A stretch of DNA of 64,000 nucleotides from Pseudomonas alliivorans (GCF_017826695.1 NZ_JAFFZW010000003.1:186001-250000), one strand, 5' to 3'. Positions 22,112 to 33,549 are shown, numbered from the stretch's first letter. The notes: generated by a model not told the origin, from the letters alone. Translations and numbers: made by a program.

Positions 22112-23449
22112 ATGACTCTGCGTCAATTCGCAGGGCTAGGAGCCCTGTTGTCCCTTGCAGTACCTGGTCTGGCCCTGGCGGCTGACCCAGTGGCCGAGCC
22201 CGTGCTCAATTCCGGCGACACGGCCTGGATGTTGACGGCGACCGCTCTGGTCCTGTTCATGACCATCCCCGGCCTCGCCCTGTTCTACGGCGGCATGGTT
22301 CGTTCGAAAAACATCCTGTCCGTGATGATGCAGTGTTTTGCCATCACCGGCCTGATCAGCATCCTGTGGGTTGTTTACGGCTACAGCATCGCGTTTGACA
22401 CCACCGGTATGGAAGCCGGCGTCGTCAACTTCAATTCCTTCTTCGGCGGCATGGGTAAAGCGTTCCTGGCGGGTATCACGCCATCGAGCATTACCGGCGC
22501 TGCGGCATTGTTCCCTGAGGCGGTGTTCGTCACCTTCCAGATGACCTTTGCAATCATCACACCTGCCCTGATCGTGGGTGCCTTCGCAGAACGCATGAAG
22601 TTCTCCGCGATGCTGATCTTCATGGGCATCTGGTTCACCCTGGTCTACGCGCCAATCGCTCACATGGTCTGGGGCGGCGTCGGTGGCCTGATGTGGGACT
22701 GGGGCGTTCTGGACTTCGCTGGCGGCACCGTTGTGCACATCAACGCCGGTGTAGCCGGTCTGGTCGCCTGTCTGGTACTGGGCAAGCGTAAAGGCTTCCC
22801 GACTACCCCGATGGCTCCGCACAATCTGGGTTACACCCTGATCGGCGCAGCAATGCTGTGGGTAGGCTGGTTCGGCTTCAACGCAGGTTCTGCTGCAGCT
22901 GCCAACGGCACTGCGGGCATGGCGATGCTGGTCACTCAGATCGCGACCGCCGCCGCTGCATTGGGCTGGATGTTCGCTGAGTGGCTGACCCACGGCAAGC
23001 CAAGCGCTCTGGGCATCGCCTCGGGTGTGGTTGCAGGTCTGGTGGCTATTACGCCAGCAGCCGGCACGGTCGGCCCGATGGGGGCACTGATCATCGGTCT
23101 GGCGGCAGGCGTGATCTGCTTCTTCTGTGCCACCAGCCTGAAACGCAAGCTGGGTTACGACGACTCCCTGGACGCATTTGGCGTACACGGTATCGGCGGT
23201 ATCGTCGGCGCGATCCTGACCGGCGTCTTCGCAGCGCCTGCACTGGGCGGCTTCGGCACTGTGACCGACATCGGTGCTCAGGTCTGGATTCAGTTCAAAG
23301 GTGTCGCGTTCACTGTCGTTTACACGGCCATCGTGACCTTCATCATCCTCAAGGTGCTGGACGCGGTCATGGGTCTGCGTGTCACCGAAGAAGAAGAGTC
23401 TGTCGGTCTGGACCTTGCGCAACACAACGAGCGTGGCTACAACTTGTAA
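22112..23449 (+). CDS. amtB: Ammonium channel AmtB
   Basis: This 445-residue trimeric inner-membrane channel for ammonia has a signal peptide (ending LALAADP), eleven further hydrophobic segments and family signatures such as LALFYGGMVRSKN and DFAGGTVVHINAGVAGL, which includes the pore histidine. The second pore histidine is in FGVHGIGG. It is cotranscribed with glnK, whose product binds its cytoplasmic face. The ATG at 22112 is preceded by AGGAG. Confidence 0.96.
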   Translation: MTLRQFAGLGALLSLAVPGLALAADPVAEPVLNSGDTAWMLTATALVLFMTIPGLALFYGGMVRSKNILSVMMQCFAITGLISILWVVYGYSIAFDTTGMEAGVVNFNSFFGGMGKAFLAGITPSSITGAAALFPEAVFVTFQMTFAIITPALIVGAFAERMKFSAMLIFMGIWFTLVYAPIAHMVWGGVGGLMWDWGVLDFAGGTVVHINAGVAGLVACLVLGKRKGFPTTPMAPHNLGYTLIGAAMLWVGWFGFNAGSAAAANGTAGMAMLVTQIATAAAALGWMFAEWLTHGKPSALGIASGVVAGLVAITPAAGTVGPMGALIIGLAAGVICFFCATSLKRKLGYDDSLDAFGVHGIGGIVGAILTGVFAAPALGGFGTVTDIGAQVWIQFKGVAFTVVYTAIVTFIILKVLDAVMGLRVTEEEESVGLDLAQHNERGYNL

Positions 23450-23472
23450 AAGCCGCTGCGCTGAAAAAAAGA

Positions 23473-23498
23473 ATGCCCGGTTTGCCGGGCATTTTTTT
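23473..23498 (+). terminator. Rho-independent terminator of glnK-amtB
   Basis: A perfect 8-bp stem ATGCCCGG/CCGGGCAT with a 4-base loop is followed by seven T residues. It starts 23 bp after the amtB stop. Confidence 0.92.
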
Positions 23499-23691
23499 GT
23501 CTGACGTTTGCGGATAAACCGCGAATTTCTGCTGTCACTGATGTGCCCGCGTCAATGATTTCGGCAGCATGACGCAGTGCTTGTAACGTTGTCACGACAG
23601 TCTTCGTTAACTTGCAGGGAAGCCGGTTTATTGCGCGCTTTGCTTTTTTCTCAGGCGAGTTAGAATGCGCGCCGAAGGTGCGGAGAACGGT

Positions 23692-24117
23692 ATGTGGCAT
23701 CAATCCGGAATTACCTTGCGGGCCAGGCCTCGCGGGTTCCATCTGGTCACTGACGAGATACTGGCAGGCTTGCCTCAGCTGCGGGATTGTCGAGTCGGTC
23801 TGCTGCACTTGTGGCTGCAACATACCTCGGCCTCGTTGACCGTCAACGAGAATGCCGATCCGGCGGTACGTCGTGACTTCGAACGTTTTTTCAACCGGCT
23901 GGTGCCCCAGGGCGTGGCCGGACATGAACATAACGATGAAGGGCCTGATGACTTGCCCGCGCACTTCAAGTCCAGTCTGCTGGGCTGCCAGTTGCTGTTG
24001 CCGGTTACGGCGGGGCGACTGGCGCTGGGCACCTGGCAAGGCGTTTACCTGGGCGAACATCGAGATGTAGGTGGTTCTCGTAACGTCCTGGCCACTCTTC
24101 AGGGTGAATGGATATAA
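23692..24117 (+). CDS. YjbQ family (UPF0047) protein
   Basis: This 141-residue protein of the YjbQ/UPF0047 family shows the signatures [16 protein letters not shown] and the metal-site region [18 protein letters not shown]. Members are annotated as secondary thiamine-phosphate synthases because some show weak activity of that type; the main role is unclear. The ATG at 23692 is preceded by GGAG; an alternative in-frame start nine codons earlier seems less likely. It lies 99 bp before sutA. Confidence 0.85.
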   Translation: MWHQSGITLRARPRGFHLVTDEILAGLPQLRDCRVGLLHLWLQHTSASLTVNENADPAVRRDFERFFNRLVPQGVAGHEHNDEGPDDLPAHFKSSLLGCQLLLPVTAGRLALGTWQGVYLGEHRDVGGSRNVLATLQGEWI

Positions 24118-24216
24118 CCGCTGGGGTCAGTGGTTATTGAATTTTTTCCGGCAGCTTTAAACTCTTGGGGCTGCTGGGCTATAACTAATCTGCTTTCGCA
24201 AGTCATGAGGTACAAC

Positions 24217-24546
24217 ATGAGCGACGACGACAACGACAACGACGATCTGGTAGACGACCTGGAAGGCGAGGACGACGGCGAGGAACTTGCCGCTGCTCCC
24301 GAAGACGACGTTGCCGAGGTAGATGATGCCGAGCCTTCGGCACCGGCTGCCAAAGGCAAGGCCAAGGCTGCAGTTTCGGTCGACGAGCTGCCCAGCGTAG
24401 AAGCCAAGAACAAGGAACGTGATGCTCTTGCGCGTGCCATGGAGGAATTCCTGGCGCGTGGTGGCAAGGTGCAGGAAGTGGAGGCCAACGTGGTCGCCGA
24501 TCCGCCCAAGAAGCCTGACAACAAATACGGCAGCCGCCCTATCTAA
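24217..24546 (+). CDS. sutA: Transcriptional regulator SutA
   Basis: This 109-residue protein resembles SutA of P. aeruginosa, an RNA-polymerase-binding factor active in slow growth. The first 45 residues are extremely acidic and probably disordered, the middle has a predicted helix (EAKNKERDALARAMEEFLA) and the tail is basic and proline-rich (PPKKPDNKYGSRPI). There is no DNA-binding motif, in keeping with that family. A strong terminator follows. Confidence 0.85.
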   Translation: MSDDDNDNDDLVDDLEGEDDGEELAAAPEDDVAEVDDAEPSAPAAKGKAKAAVSVDELPSVEAKNKERDALARAMEEFLARGGKVQEVEANVVADPPKKPDNKYGSRPI

Positions 24547-24566
24547 GGCAGCAGATGTCGTATGAG

Positions 24567-24596
24567 AAAAAGCCCGCCGTCGCTGCGGGCTTTTTC
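24567..24596. terminator. Bidirectional Rho-independent terminator
   Basis: AAAAAGCCCGC and GCGGGCTTTTT form a stem with a 7-base loop. It lies between the convergent sutA and HAD hydrolase genes and has T-runs on both strands. Confidence 0.9.
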
Positions 24597-24624
24597 TTGG
24601 CTGCGTTTTGAGGAGCTTCTGATT

Positions 24625-25317
24625 TCAGGCCCAGCGGGCCAGCACTTCGGGCAATTGCGACAGATTGTGAATTTCCGCGTCCGGCAGCTGATCGGCATCC
24701 CAGGCCTTGCCTTGCGGGTTGTACCAGATGGCCCGCATGCCTGCGCGCTGAGCGCCGGCGATGTCGTCACTGGGGTGATCGCCGACATGCACGGCGGCAC
24801 TGGCGTCCACATTGCCGCGCCTTAGAGCCTCCAGGAACGGGGCCGGATCCGGTTTGCCGATGCCCAGGTCTTCTGCGCACAGCGCGAAGGAAAAGTAGTC
24901 CGCCAGCCCCAGTCGGCGCACATCGGCATTGCCGTTGGTGATCACGCCGAGCGTGAAGGTTTTGGCGAGGATTTCCAGGGTCGGCTGCACCTCCGGGAAT
25001 ATCTGTACCTGATGACGTCCTTTCAGGAAAACCTCGAAGCTCTGGTCGGCCAGGTCCTGTGCTTCGTCCTCTTCATAACCGGCGTCTTCCAGCGCGTGAA
25101 AAAGCACCCGGCGACGCAGGGCGCTGATCCTGTGCTTGAATGACGGATCGGCCTCGACCAGTCGCGAGCGGATTTCCCACAGATGCTCCACCGGCACAGA
25201 CCCAAGCCTGGGCGCGTGTTCGGCCAGCCAGTCGCGCAACGAAGCTTCGGCGCCAGCGATGGCGGGCGCGCAGTCCCAGAGTGTGTCGTCGAGGTCGAAC
25301 GTCACCAGCTTAATCAT
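24625..25317 (-). CDS. HAD family hydrolase (YigB-like)
   Basis: This 230-residue HAD phosphatase has motif I DLDDTLWD, motif [11 protein letters not shown], the motif III lysine in GKPDPAPF and motif [11 protein letters not shown]. Its position downstream of xerC matches E. coli YigB, which dephosphorylates FMN and sugar phosphates, but the substrate here is unproven. It overlaps xerC by 8 bp and is the last gene of the lptM-lysA-dapF operon. Confidence 0.88.
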   Translation of the reverse strand: MIKLVTFDLDDTLWDCAPAIAGAEASLRDWLAEHAPRLGSVPVEHLWEIRSRLVEADPSFKHRISALRRRVLFHALEDAGYEEDEAQDLADQSFEVFLKGRHQVQIFPEVQPTLEILAKTFTLGVITNGNADVRRLGLADYFSFALCAEDLGIGKPDPAPFLEALRRGNVDASAAVHVGDHPSDDIAGAQRAGMRAIWYNPQGKAWDADQLPDAEIHNLSQLPEVLARWA

Positions 25318-26209
25318 CTACAGATCCTTTGCGTTTGGCGCGGGGGTGAGCGCTGTCATAAACAGTAGCCAAGTGCTGGAAGTCCAGGTGGGTATATATC
25401 TGCGTGGTCTTGATGTCGGCATGGCCCAGCAGTTCCTGCACGGCGCGCAGGTCCTGCGAGGATTCAAGCAAATGGCTGGCGAAGGAGTGACGCAGCATGT
25501 GCGGGTGCAGGTTCTGCCCCAGCTCGCGCTCGCCGAAGGCCTTCACCCGATTTTGCACGGCACGAGGTCCCAGGCGTGTGCCTCGGTGGCTGATGAACAC
25601 GGCGTCGTCCTGTGGATTGGCCAGCGCGCGCAGCGGCAGCCAGGCTTCCAGCGCCTGACGGGCCTTGCTGCCCACAGGCAGCACGCGGGTCTTGCTGCCC
25701 TTGCCGAGTACTTGCACCAGACCGTCGCGAAGGTCGAGCTGATCCAGGTTCAGCCCCGTCAGTTCCGACAGGCGCAGGCCCGAGGAATACAGCAACTCCA
25801 GAATGGCCTGATCGCGGCGTGCCAGAAAGTCATCTTCGACCGCGCCGTCCAGCAGTTGCGAGGTTCGGTCGGTGTCCAGCGTCTTGGGCAGGCGACGCTC
25901 CCCCTTGGGTGGCGACAGGCCGTTTGCCGGGTCGTGCTGGCATACGCCTTCGCGGTTCAGGTACTTATAGAAACCACGCACTGCGGAAAGCATGCGTGCC
26001 AGGCTGCGCGAAGACTGACCCCGCTGGTGCTGGCGGGCCGTGAAGCTGCGCAGGTGCTGAATGTCCAGCGAGGTCCAGCTGGACAGTTGGTTTTTTTTGC
26101 AGAACGCCAACACCTTGTCCAGATCGCGTCGATAGGCTTCCAGCGTGTGGGGTGACACCTGCCGCTCACTGCGCAGGTGCATGCAGTAGGCGTCCAGATG
26201 CTGTTCCAT
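25310..26209 (-). CDS. xerC: Tyrosine recombinase XerC
   Basis: This 299-residue site-specific recombinase acts with XerD at dif to resolve chromosome dimers. The catalytic residues are visible: Arg in [10 protein letters not shown], Lys in GKGSKTR, His and Arg in [10 protein letters not shown], His in [10 protein letters not shown] and Tyr in QIYTHL. The N-terminal core-binding domain (about 1-90) is present. It is in the conserved dapF-DUF484-xerC order, with a 2-bp gap after the DUF484 gene. Confidence 0.95.
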   Translation of the reverse strand: MEQHLDAYCMHLRSERQVSPHTLEAYRRDLDKVLAFCKKNQLSSWTSLDIQHLRSFTARQHQRGQSSRSLARMLSAVRGFYKYLNREGVCQHDPANGLSPPKGERRLPKTLDTDRTSQLLDGAVEDDFLARRDQAILELLYSSGLRLSELTGLNLDQLDLRDGLVQVLGKGSKTRVLPVGSKARQALEAWLPLRALANPQDDAVFISHRGTRLGPRAVQNRVKAFGERELGQNLHPHMLRHSFASHLLESSQDLRAVQELLGHADIKTTQIYTHLDFQHLATVYDSAHPRAKRKGSVDD

Positions 26210-26211
26210 GG

Positions 26212-26949
26212 CTAGCGGACCGAACGCAGCGAGTGGGCGAAGCGTGGCAGCAGGCGGCTCAAGACGTCGGCAATATAGCTGAGGAACAGGGTGCCGACCG
26301 AGCTTTTGTAATGCTGCGGGTCGCGGCTGCCGATGGCCAGCACGCCATGCAGGCCCAGATGATTCAGGCTGGCGATAGCGGTCGAGCCGACTTCCTTGCC
26401 CTGCTCTGCACCGAACAGAAACGCCAGCTCGTGCTCACGCAGAGCACCGCATACGACCTTTTCGCCGATCAGTCCGCCGATGGTCTTCTGCGCTTCGGCA
26501 CTGCTGACCCAGCGACCAACCGGCATGGGAGTGTCACTGAATAGGATCAGGCTGACATAGGGCACCTGAAAGTCCTGACGCAGGCTGTCTTCCACGGCGA
26601 TGACGATTTCATCCAGGCTGGTGGCATCCATCAGCGCCAGATTCAGGCGACGGGTTTTCTCGAACAGCCGGTCGTTGTCCCGCGCCACATCCATCAGTTG
26701 CGAAAGGCGATGGCGCATCTCGATGTTGCGCTCGCGCAGCAGCTTGAGTTGTCGCTCGACCAGCGACACCGTGTCACCACGCTGGTGCGGAATGCGCATC
26801 GACACCAACAGTTCGTCGTGCTCGGCGAAGAAATCCGGATGCTGCAGCAGAAAGGCGATGACCGCCTCTGCTTCAAGGTTTGGCGCTGCGCTATCGGCAG
26901 GCGATTCGCTGGGGGTGCCGGTTGAAGCCGGAGGCTGATCGGTCATCAC
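26212..26949 (-). CDS. DUF484 family protein
   Basis: This 245-residue cytosolic protein belongs to the DUF484 family, always found between dapF and xerC in gammaproteobacteria. An N-terminal coiled coil ([19 protein letters not shown]) leads to a GAF-like domain (about 100-240). Its function is not established. Tandem ATG codons make either of the first two Met residues the possible start. Confidence 0.88.
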   Translation of the reverse strand: MMTDQPPASTGTPSESPADSAAPNLEAEAVIAFLLQHPDFFAEHDELLVSMRIPHQRGDTVSLVERQLKLLRERNIEMRHRLSQLMDVARDNDRLFEKTRRLNLALMDATSLDEIVIAVEDSLRQDFQVPYVSLILFSDTPMPVGRWVSSAEAQKTIGGLIGEKVVCGALREHELAFLFGAEQGKEVGSTAIASLNHLGLHGVLAIGSRDPQHYKSSVGTLFLSYIADVLSRLLPRFAHSLRSVR

Positions 26950-26959
26950 GTATGCTCAC

Positions 26960-27790
26960 TCAAAGACGAACCTGGCCTTCGTAAACCCTGACGGCCGGGC
27001 CAGTCATCATCACAGGATGCCCCGGGCCTGCCCATTCAATGGACAGCCGCCCGCCGGGCAAGTCGATCAGCAATGGCGACATCATCCAGCCCTGGGTGAT
27101 GGCGGCCACTGCCGCTGCGCAAGCGCCGGTACCGCACGCCTGTGTTTCCCCGGCACCGCGTTCCCAGACGCGCAATTGCGCGCGCTGGCGATCCACAATG
27201 TGCAGGAACCCGACATTGACCCGTGCCGGAAAGCGCGGGTGATGCTCGATTTTCGGGCCCAGCGCGTGAACCGGGGCGTTGTTGATGTCATCCACCCGCA
27301 GTACCGCATGCGGATTGCCCATCGAAACGGCGGCCAGTTCAACGCTCTGTCCATCCACATCGAGGGTGTAGCTCGTGGCCTGCGCTGGAGCCTGAAACGG
27401 AATCTCGTCCGGGATCAGGCGTGGCGGACCCATGTTGACGCTGATCTGGCCGTCGCTGCGGATATCCAGTTCGATAATGCCGCTTTTCGTCTCGACGCGG
27501 ATCTGCTTCTTGGCAGTCAGACGCTTGTCGAGCACGAAACGGGCGAAGCAGCGCGCGCCGTTACCGCATTGTTCGACTTCCGAACCGTCGGAATTGAAGA
27601 TGCGGTAGCGAAAGTCCACGTCCGGGTTGTTCGGCGCCTCGACCAGCAACAGCTGATCGAAGCCGACACCGGTGTGCCTGTCGCCCCACTGTTTGGCGTG
27701 CTTGGGCAGAATATGCGCGTGCTGACTCACCAGGTCCAGGACCATGAAGTCGTTACCCAGCCCGTGCATTTTGGTAAAACGCAGCAGCAT
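26960..27790 (-). CDS. dapF: Diaminopimelate epimerase
   Basis: This 276-residue enzyme converts LL- to meso-diaminopimelate for lysine and peptidoglycan synthesis. The two catalytic cysteines are in [10 protein letters not shown] and QACGTGACA. The N-terminus [16 protein letters not shown] is characteristic; I used the ATG at 27790, four bases after the lysA stop, rather than a longer in-frame reading that overlaps lysA. Confidence 0.96.
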   Translation of the reverse strand: MLLRFTKMHGLGNDFMVLDLVSQHAHILPKHAKQWGDRHTGVGFDQLLLVEAPNNPDVDFRYRIFNSDGSEVEQCGNGARCFARFVLDKRLTAKKQIRVETKSGIIELDIRSDGQISVNMGPPRLIPDEIPFQAPAQATSYTLDVDGQSVELAAVSMGNPHAVLRVDDINNAPVHALGPKIEHHPRFPARVNVGFLHIVDRQRAQLRVWERGAGETQACGTGACAAAVAAITQGWMMSPLLIDLPGGRLSIEWAGPGHPVMMTGPAVRVYEGQVRL

Positions 27791-27794
27791 GGGG

Positions 27795-29042
<1,248 letters not shown>

Positions 29043-29051
29043 GGGATTCCC

Positions 29052-29201
29052 TTAAAGATGCTTGTGCGACGAGTGCGATTTGGCTTGTTCATCGGGAGAC
29101 TTGGTGTCATCCGGCAGGTACAGCGGGCCTTTCTGGCCACAGGCTGTAACAAGACAAGCGACCGCGACGAGCGCAGCAAGCGAAGAGATCAGGCGCTTCA
29201 T
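29052..29201 (-). CDS. lptM: LPS translocon maturation lipoprotein LptM (LppL/YifL)
   Basis: This 49-residue lipoprotein has a signal peptide MKRLISSLAALVAVACLVTA and a lipobox with the acceptor cysteine at residue 21, followed by GQKGPLYLP, the hallmark of LptM. LptM helps LptD fold in the outer membrane; the P. aeruginosa orthologue beside lysA is called lppL. It heads the lysA-dapF operon and is divergent from cyaY across 238 bp that hold both promoters. Confidence 0.88.
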   Translation of the reverse strand: MKRLISSLAALVAVACLVTACGQKGPLYLPDDTKSPDEQAKSHSSHKHL

Positions 29202-29439
29202 GGCGAAATCCTTTGTAAAAGCATTAATTGCGCCCGAGTATACCCACCACCCGGCGGCTTGCCTATGTGATGCTCCTCCCGTCCGGCGGGGTTTTGACGC
29301 GATTGTGCGGGCAATGGCCGGTTACGCCGGATTATTGCGTCAGCCCGGTGTCAATGAAGGGTATGCTTTGCATTTGGCGGGTGGCGTCCGTATCGTGCCT
29401 TCACTGCGCTTTCAGTAGACATTTTCCGAGGTTCCCGCA

Positions 29440-29772
29440 ATGAGTTTGACCGAAGCCCGCTTCCACGATCTGGTCGATGCCACCCAGCAAAATCTGGAAG
29501 ATGTGTTCGATGAGAGTGGCCTGGACGTGGACCTTGAAAACTCGGCCGGCGTGTTGACCGTCAAGTTCGAAAACGGCTCCCAACTGATCTTCAGTCGCCA
29601 GGAACCGCTTCGTCAGCTTTGGCTGGCGGCCCGCTCCGGCGGTTTTCACTTCGATTACGACGAAGTCGAAAGCCGATGGGTCTGCGACACGAGCGATGAG
29701 CTGCTGAGCGAGATGCTTGCCCGTATGACGCTTGAACAGGCCGGTACCGAGCTGGACTTCGACGAGATCTGA
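29440..29772 (+). CDS. cyaY: Frataxin-like protein CyaY
   Basis: This 110-residue bacterial frataxin binds iron and modulates iron-sulfur cluster assembly. The first helix is acidic (TEARFHDLVDATQQNLEDVF) and the strand LTVKFENGSQLIFSRQ is typical. The GTG start of the following DUF1289 gene is 2 bp after its stop, so the two are coupled. Confidence 0.93.
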   Translation: MSLTEARFHDLVDATQQNLEDVFDESGLDVDLENSAGVLTVKFENGSQLIFSRQEPLRQLWLAARSGGFHFDYDEVESRWVCDTSDELLSEMLARMTLEQAGTELDFDEI

Positions 29773-29774
29773 TT

Positions 29775-30023
29775 GTGAGCCAGAATCCTCAGCCTGCCAC
29801 CGTCAGGCCGCCCAAGCCGTTGTTCAGCAATGTCAGCCCGGCCGTGCCATCGCCGTGCATCAGCACGTGTCGGCTGGATGAGCAAAAGGTCTGTCTGGGA
29901 TGTTTTCGCCATGTCGAAGACATCCGCGAGTGGCGCTCGGCCGATGATGACCGCCGCCGCCAGATCCGTCATCAGGCCGATCAGCGCCGGGCGCATGCCG
30001 AGTCGGGCAAGATTGCGGGCTGA
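29775..30023 (+). CDS. DUF1289 family small cysteine-containing protein
   Basis: This 82-residue protein has the four-cysteine arrangement of DUF1289 (PCISTC at one side and VCLGCFRH at the other), probably a metal site. Start is GTG. Function is unknown; the tight link to cyaY suggests a connection with iron or iron-sulfur metabolism, but this is only inference. Confidence 0.82.
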   Translation: MSQNPQPATVRPPKPLFSNVSPAVPSPCISTCRLDEQKVCLGCFRHVEDIREWRSADDDRRRQIRHQADQRRAHAESGKIAG

Positions 30024-30095
30024 CGCCTCGTCGGGTTGTGTATTTATTAGGCTGTGTTAGTGTCAGAACCTGCTTCTCTTGAAGAGAGGCCCACC

Positions 30096-30123
30096 AAAAC
30101 CCCGCCCAGCCCGGCGGGGTTTT
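30096..30123 (+). terminator. Rho-independent terminator or attenuator ahead of rnk
   Basis: AAAACCCCGCC and GGCGGGGTTTT form a strong stem around a 6-base loop. It lies after the DUF1289 gene and 38 bp before rnk, so it ends the cyaY unit; rnk transcription would need a start inside or after it, or read-through. Confidence 0.85.
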
Positions 30124-30161
30124 GCTTTTATAACGCGTGGAAAAAGGAGTCTGCCCAGATC

Positions 30162-30569
30162 ATGAACACTGCCCCTTCACTCATCCTCACCCGGCTCGAC
30201 ATACAGCGTCTCGAAAGCCTGATCGACAGTCAGGACGACTCCACGCCAGGTGTCCAGGCGCTACAGGCCGAGCTGGATCGTGCCGAGCAGGTGGTCGGTC
30301 ACGATGAAGTTCCAGACGGCGTGGTGACCATGAATTCCCGCGTGCACTGCCGCGAAGAGAGCAGCGGCAAGGACTATCACCTCACGCTGGTCTATCCGAA
30401 GGATGCGGGTGTCGATGGGACGGTTTCGGTATTGGCCCCGATGGGCTCGGCGTTGCTCGGCCTGCAGGTCGGCCAGCACATCGACTGGCCGGCGCCGGGC
30501 GGCAAGACCCTGAAACTGAACCTGCTTGCGGTCGAGTATCAGCCGGAAGCGGCGGGCGAATACCAGTAA
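30162..30569 (+). CDS. rnk: Regulator of nucleoside diphosphate kinase Rnk
   Basis: This 135-residue protein has an N-terminal coiled coil and a C-terminal GreA/GreB-like domain (VHCREESSGKDYHLTLVYP and SVLAPMGSALLGLQVGQ). Rnk binds RNA polymerase and affects nucleoside triphosphate balance and alginate production in Pseudomonas. I used the ATG at 30162, preceded by AAAAAGGAG; a longer in-frame reading runs through the terminator. Confidence 0.93.
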   Translation: MNTAPSLILTRLDIQRLESLIDSQDDSTPGVQALQAELDRAEQVVGHDEVPDGVVTMNSRVHCREESSGKDYHLTLVYPKDAGVDGTVSVLAPMGSALLGLQVGQHIDWPAPGGKTLKLNLLAVEYQPEAAGEYQ

Positions 30570-30576
30570 GCTTCGG

Positions 30577-30655
30577 TGAAGAACGATCAATGTAACTGAT
30601 CGTGCCGATGCTCCGCGTTGGCATGCAGCCCGGGACGCTCTGCGTCCCATGGGGT
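30577..30655. repeat. Intergenic repeat-like sequence with two dyads
   Basis: Between rnk and cyaA there are two inverted repeats: GATCA-ATGTAAC-TGATC and the perfect GGGACGC-TCT-GCGTCCC (30632-30648). The wording resembles a repeat I associate with P. syringae intergenic regions, but a second copy is not present in this window. It could serve as a weak terminator between these convergent genes. Confidence 0.4.
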
Positions 30656-30702
30656 CGGTTTACGCTGAAGGTGACGACCGATCGGGTTCAATAACCTTCG
30701 CC

Positions 30703-33549
30703 TCAAGCCTCATCCATCGCCTCATTGAGCAGTTTTTCCAGTCCGGCCTTGTGGCGCAGGAACAGGATGCTCTGACCGTGCCCGTCATCAAGCAGGCCTG
30801 ACAGGTCCAGGTCAGTGATGTAGCAGCGGTAGCGCTTGGGCTCCAGGCGCTTGCCCAGAATCTGCCTCGCGACGGCTTCGTAAAGCTGATCACCGTATTC
30901 CAGCTCGGAAAACTCGCGGTTGTCGCAGTACAGCGTGACGTTGATCTGCCCCGGTGAGGTCTCTTCGATGATCGCCTGCACGTCGTAAAACGGCTTGTCC
31001 GCCGCAGTGGGGGCCGGACGCGGTTCGATGCGGCGGGCACGGGAGTTGCCCGACGGCATGACCTGGTAATAGAGCGTTTCGAGCATCACCGGCTCGCTGG
31101 GATCGTCCAGTGGCAACGACGCGCCCCGGCGGTAGACCAGCGAGTGAAAAAAGCGCTGCAGCGGCATCAGCAGGCTTTGGTCATCGTGATAGGGCAGGCG
31201 CTGATGCCAGAGTGAGTTGTGTTCGTCCAGCACGTACAGATCCGCTTCTGTCTCGTTGACGCGATAAAACACCTGAATGCATTCCGGCTGCCCGAACGGC
31301 AGAATCAGCGCCAGGTCGTGCTCGTCCAGCGCGTGCGGGTCCAGATGCAATGGACTGTAACGCGGCAGCTCTTCACCCAGGTACTTGAACAAACCTGGCA
31401 GGCTGTTGACCACCACATGGCCAACCCGGCCCGGCACCATTTCCAGTACGTGATATTGCTGCTGCACCTGAATCAGGTAGCGGTGGTTGAGCTGCCGGGC
31501 GAGCAGCAGGCGTGCAGTACTGACCAGTTCTTCAACACGCTGCGCGATGGCTGGCGCTCGGTTGTGGCAGAAGCAGCGCACATGAATTTTCGGCTGACTC
31601 GTGCCTTGCGGCAGGCTGCCCAGCAATTCGCTCAGACAGTCGAGCAATGCGTGAGGACCGTCGTAGCGGCTGACCAGCGTTTCATTCCAGGTATTGAGCG
31701 TGATCTGATCCAGGGTCAGCACGAGATTTTCCCGCACGCCCGCGTAACTGAGCGAGTCGGTGCGCTCGGTCGTCATGAGGATATTCAGGTCGCGGTGATG
31801 CCTGAGCGGATCGACACCCACATTGACCAGCAGCAGTATTTCCCTGGGCTCGCTGGGCTGCAGCAGGGCTTCATCGCTGACGTCGGGCAGCGGCAGCTCG
31901 ATGGTCTGTTGCAGGGCGCCAAGCAGGTTGAACAGCTCGAATTCGCTCAGGTCACTGGTGCCGGGATGCAGCGCCAGGCGGGTGGAGGTGTCGATCACGT
32001 TGTTGCGGTGACACCACGCCAACAGCTCGAGCAGCTCGCGGCTGCGTTTGATCGGCGAGAAGCTGGTGACTTCATGAATGCCGAGATTGCCGTTATACAG
32101 CGCCCATTGGTGTTTGCCGGGTTCGCGTTTATCGGGCGAGTGCACCAGTGTCAGTGTGTCCTCGGCCAGGTCCGGCGCGATTCCCGGATTGATGAACTCG
32201 ACCTTGCCCGCCTTGCGTTCGAAGGCGGCGTACAGGCGACGGCCCAGAATCGTCAGGTCGCGTGCATCCAGAGCCTCGACCGTGCTCTGCAGTCGGGCAA
32301 ACTGGGTCTGGAAGCGGTAGCTGTAATTCAGCTCGTTGACCAGCGCACGCCGTTCATGTGCTACCTGACGCACCTTCCACTGGCTGCGGCTGTCGAGCAG
32401 CGCCAGTTGCCGATCATCCCAACCCCATTCGCGGGTCAGGCGTTCCATCAATTGCCGCTGCCAGCTGTTGCTGCGCTGGCGGGTTGGACCTGTGAGCTTC
32501 TTGTTGACCTTCAGATATAAACTGCGCCGAACCAGCTCCAGGCGTTCGGTTTCCTTGCGCGCCAGCAAATGCTCTTCGATGCGGCGATACACGACCATGT
32601 AAGGGTCGAGTTCGTCCAGGTCCAGTTGATTGGCAAACACGGCCTGCTTGAAGCGCAGGCTCAGGCATTGAACGTCAGGGTGTTCGCTGGAATACACCTC
32701 GATCAACAGCAGTTTGAGCACTGACTTGTAAGGTGATTCGATGCCCTTGAACAGCTGCCAGAGGCCTGCGCCGACGAACTCCGCAGGCGGAATCTGCGCC
32801 ATCGGGCCAAGGTCGATGACCTCGTCTGCACGGATGAAACGCTTGGACAGCAAGGTGTGGGTGTAGTCCTCATAACCTTGCTCTTCATAGACAGGCACCA
32901 GCCACCACATCGGTGTGCGCCCGGCGAGCCAGATGGCAGTGCGATAGAACTCGTCGAGCAGCAGGTAGTGCTGGGTCGTGCCGCAATCGTCTGAACTGAG
33001 CTGCGTGTCGCGATCCCCGACTCTGAAGCGCTGTGGGTCGATCAGAAAGAAGTGAGCTTCAGCGCCCATGGTCGCGGCCCAGGCTTCAAGTGCCTGACAT
33101 TTTTTGCGCAGTTCGGCGATGGCGTCTTCATCAAGTGCGCTGTCATGACAGACCCACACGTCCATGTCGCTCTGTTCGGCCTGCGCCAGCGTGCCGAGAC
33201 TGCCCATCAGAAACAGGCCGTGAATGGGCTGCGGCGGATTGCCGTGACGGACTTTGTAGGAGAACGAGCGTGTAAGTCGCTGCGCTTCGGCCAGCGCCAG
33301 TGCATCGGGCTCGTAATGCGATACACCGGCAGGCGTGCTGCTGGAGACGTACCCCGGCAACAACGGATGGTTCACATGAAAGAACAGCGGCAGCAGAGTC
33401 AGGACGGTCTGCTGGCGGGTCGACATTCCTTCCATGGCACGGGCATACCGCCCGTCATTGAGAGTCAGGAAGCGGTTACGCAGCTGGCTGAGGACCTTGC
33501 GGTCTATCCCCTCATCCAGGTCGGGGCGGATTTCAAGATTACGCGTCAT
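30703..33549 (-). CDS. cyaA: Class I adenylate cyclase
   Basis: This 948-residue class I cyclase makes cAMP from ATP. The nucleotidyltransferase domain is in the N-terminal half (LMGSLGTLAQAEQSDMDVWV, with the metal-binding Asp residues), and a long C-terminal regulatory part follows. The protein is slightly longer than the enterobacterial enzymes. The initiation region TRNLEIRPDLDEGIDRKVL is that of the Pseudomonas proteins. cAMP would act through Vfr/CRP-type regulators encoded elsewhere. Confidence 0.95.
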   Translation of the reverse strand: MTRNLEIRPDLDEGIDRKVLSQLRNRFLTLNDGRYARAMEGMSTRQQTVLTLLPLFFHVNHPLLPGYVSSSTPAGVSHYEPDALALAEAQRLTRSFSYKVRHGNPPQPIHGLFLMGSLGTLAQAEQSDMDVWVCHDSALDEDAIAELRKKCQALEAWAATMGAEAHFFLIDPQRFRVGDRDTQLSSDDCGTTQHYLLLDEFYRTAIWLAGRTPMWWLVPVYEEQGYEDYTHTLLSKRFIRADEVIDLGPMAQIPPAEFVGAGLWQLFKGIESPYKSVLKLLLIEVYSSEHPDVQCLSLRFKQAVFANQLDLDELDPYMVVYRRIEEHLLARKETERLELVRRSLYLKVNKKLTGPTRQRSNSWQRQLMERLTREWGWDDRQLALLDSRSQWKVRQVAHERRALVNELNYSYRFQTQFARLQSTVEALDARDLTILGRRLYAAFERKAGKVEFINPGIAPDLAEDTLTLVHSPDKREPGKHQWALYNGNLGIHEVTSFSPIKRSRELLELLAWCHRNNVIDTSTRLALHPGTSDLSEFELFNLLGALQQTIELPLPDVSDEALLQPSEPREILLLVNVGVDPLRHHRDLNILMTTERTDSLSYAGVRENLVLTLDQITLNTWNETLVSRYDGPHALLDCLSELLGSLPQGTSQPKIHVRCFCHNRAPAIAQRVEELVSTARLLLARQLNHRYLIQVQQQYHVLEMVPGRVGHVVVNSLPGLFKYLGEELPRYSPLHLDPHALDEHDLALILPFGQPECIQVFYRVNETEADLYVLDEHNSLWHQRLPYHDDQSLLMPLQRFFHSLVYRRGASLPLDDPSEPVMLETLYYQVMPSGNSRARRIEPRPAPTAADKPFYDVQAIIEETSPGQINVTLYCDNREFSELEYGDQLYEAVARQILGKRLEPKRYRCYITDLDLSGLLDDGHGQSILFLRHKAGLEKLLNEAMDEA

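Noticed and set aside
22136..23425. 429-codon frame opposite amtB
   Set aside because: Very rich in Gln, His, Asp and Arg, as expected for the reverse strand of a hydrophobic membrane protein gene.
31219..32520. Long open frame (433 codons) opposite cyaA
   Set aside because: It lies entirely antisense to a well-supported gene, has a composition rich in Gln, Val and Arg typical of high-GC antisense frames, and shows no family signature.
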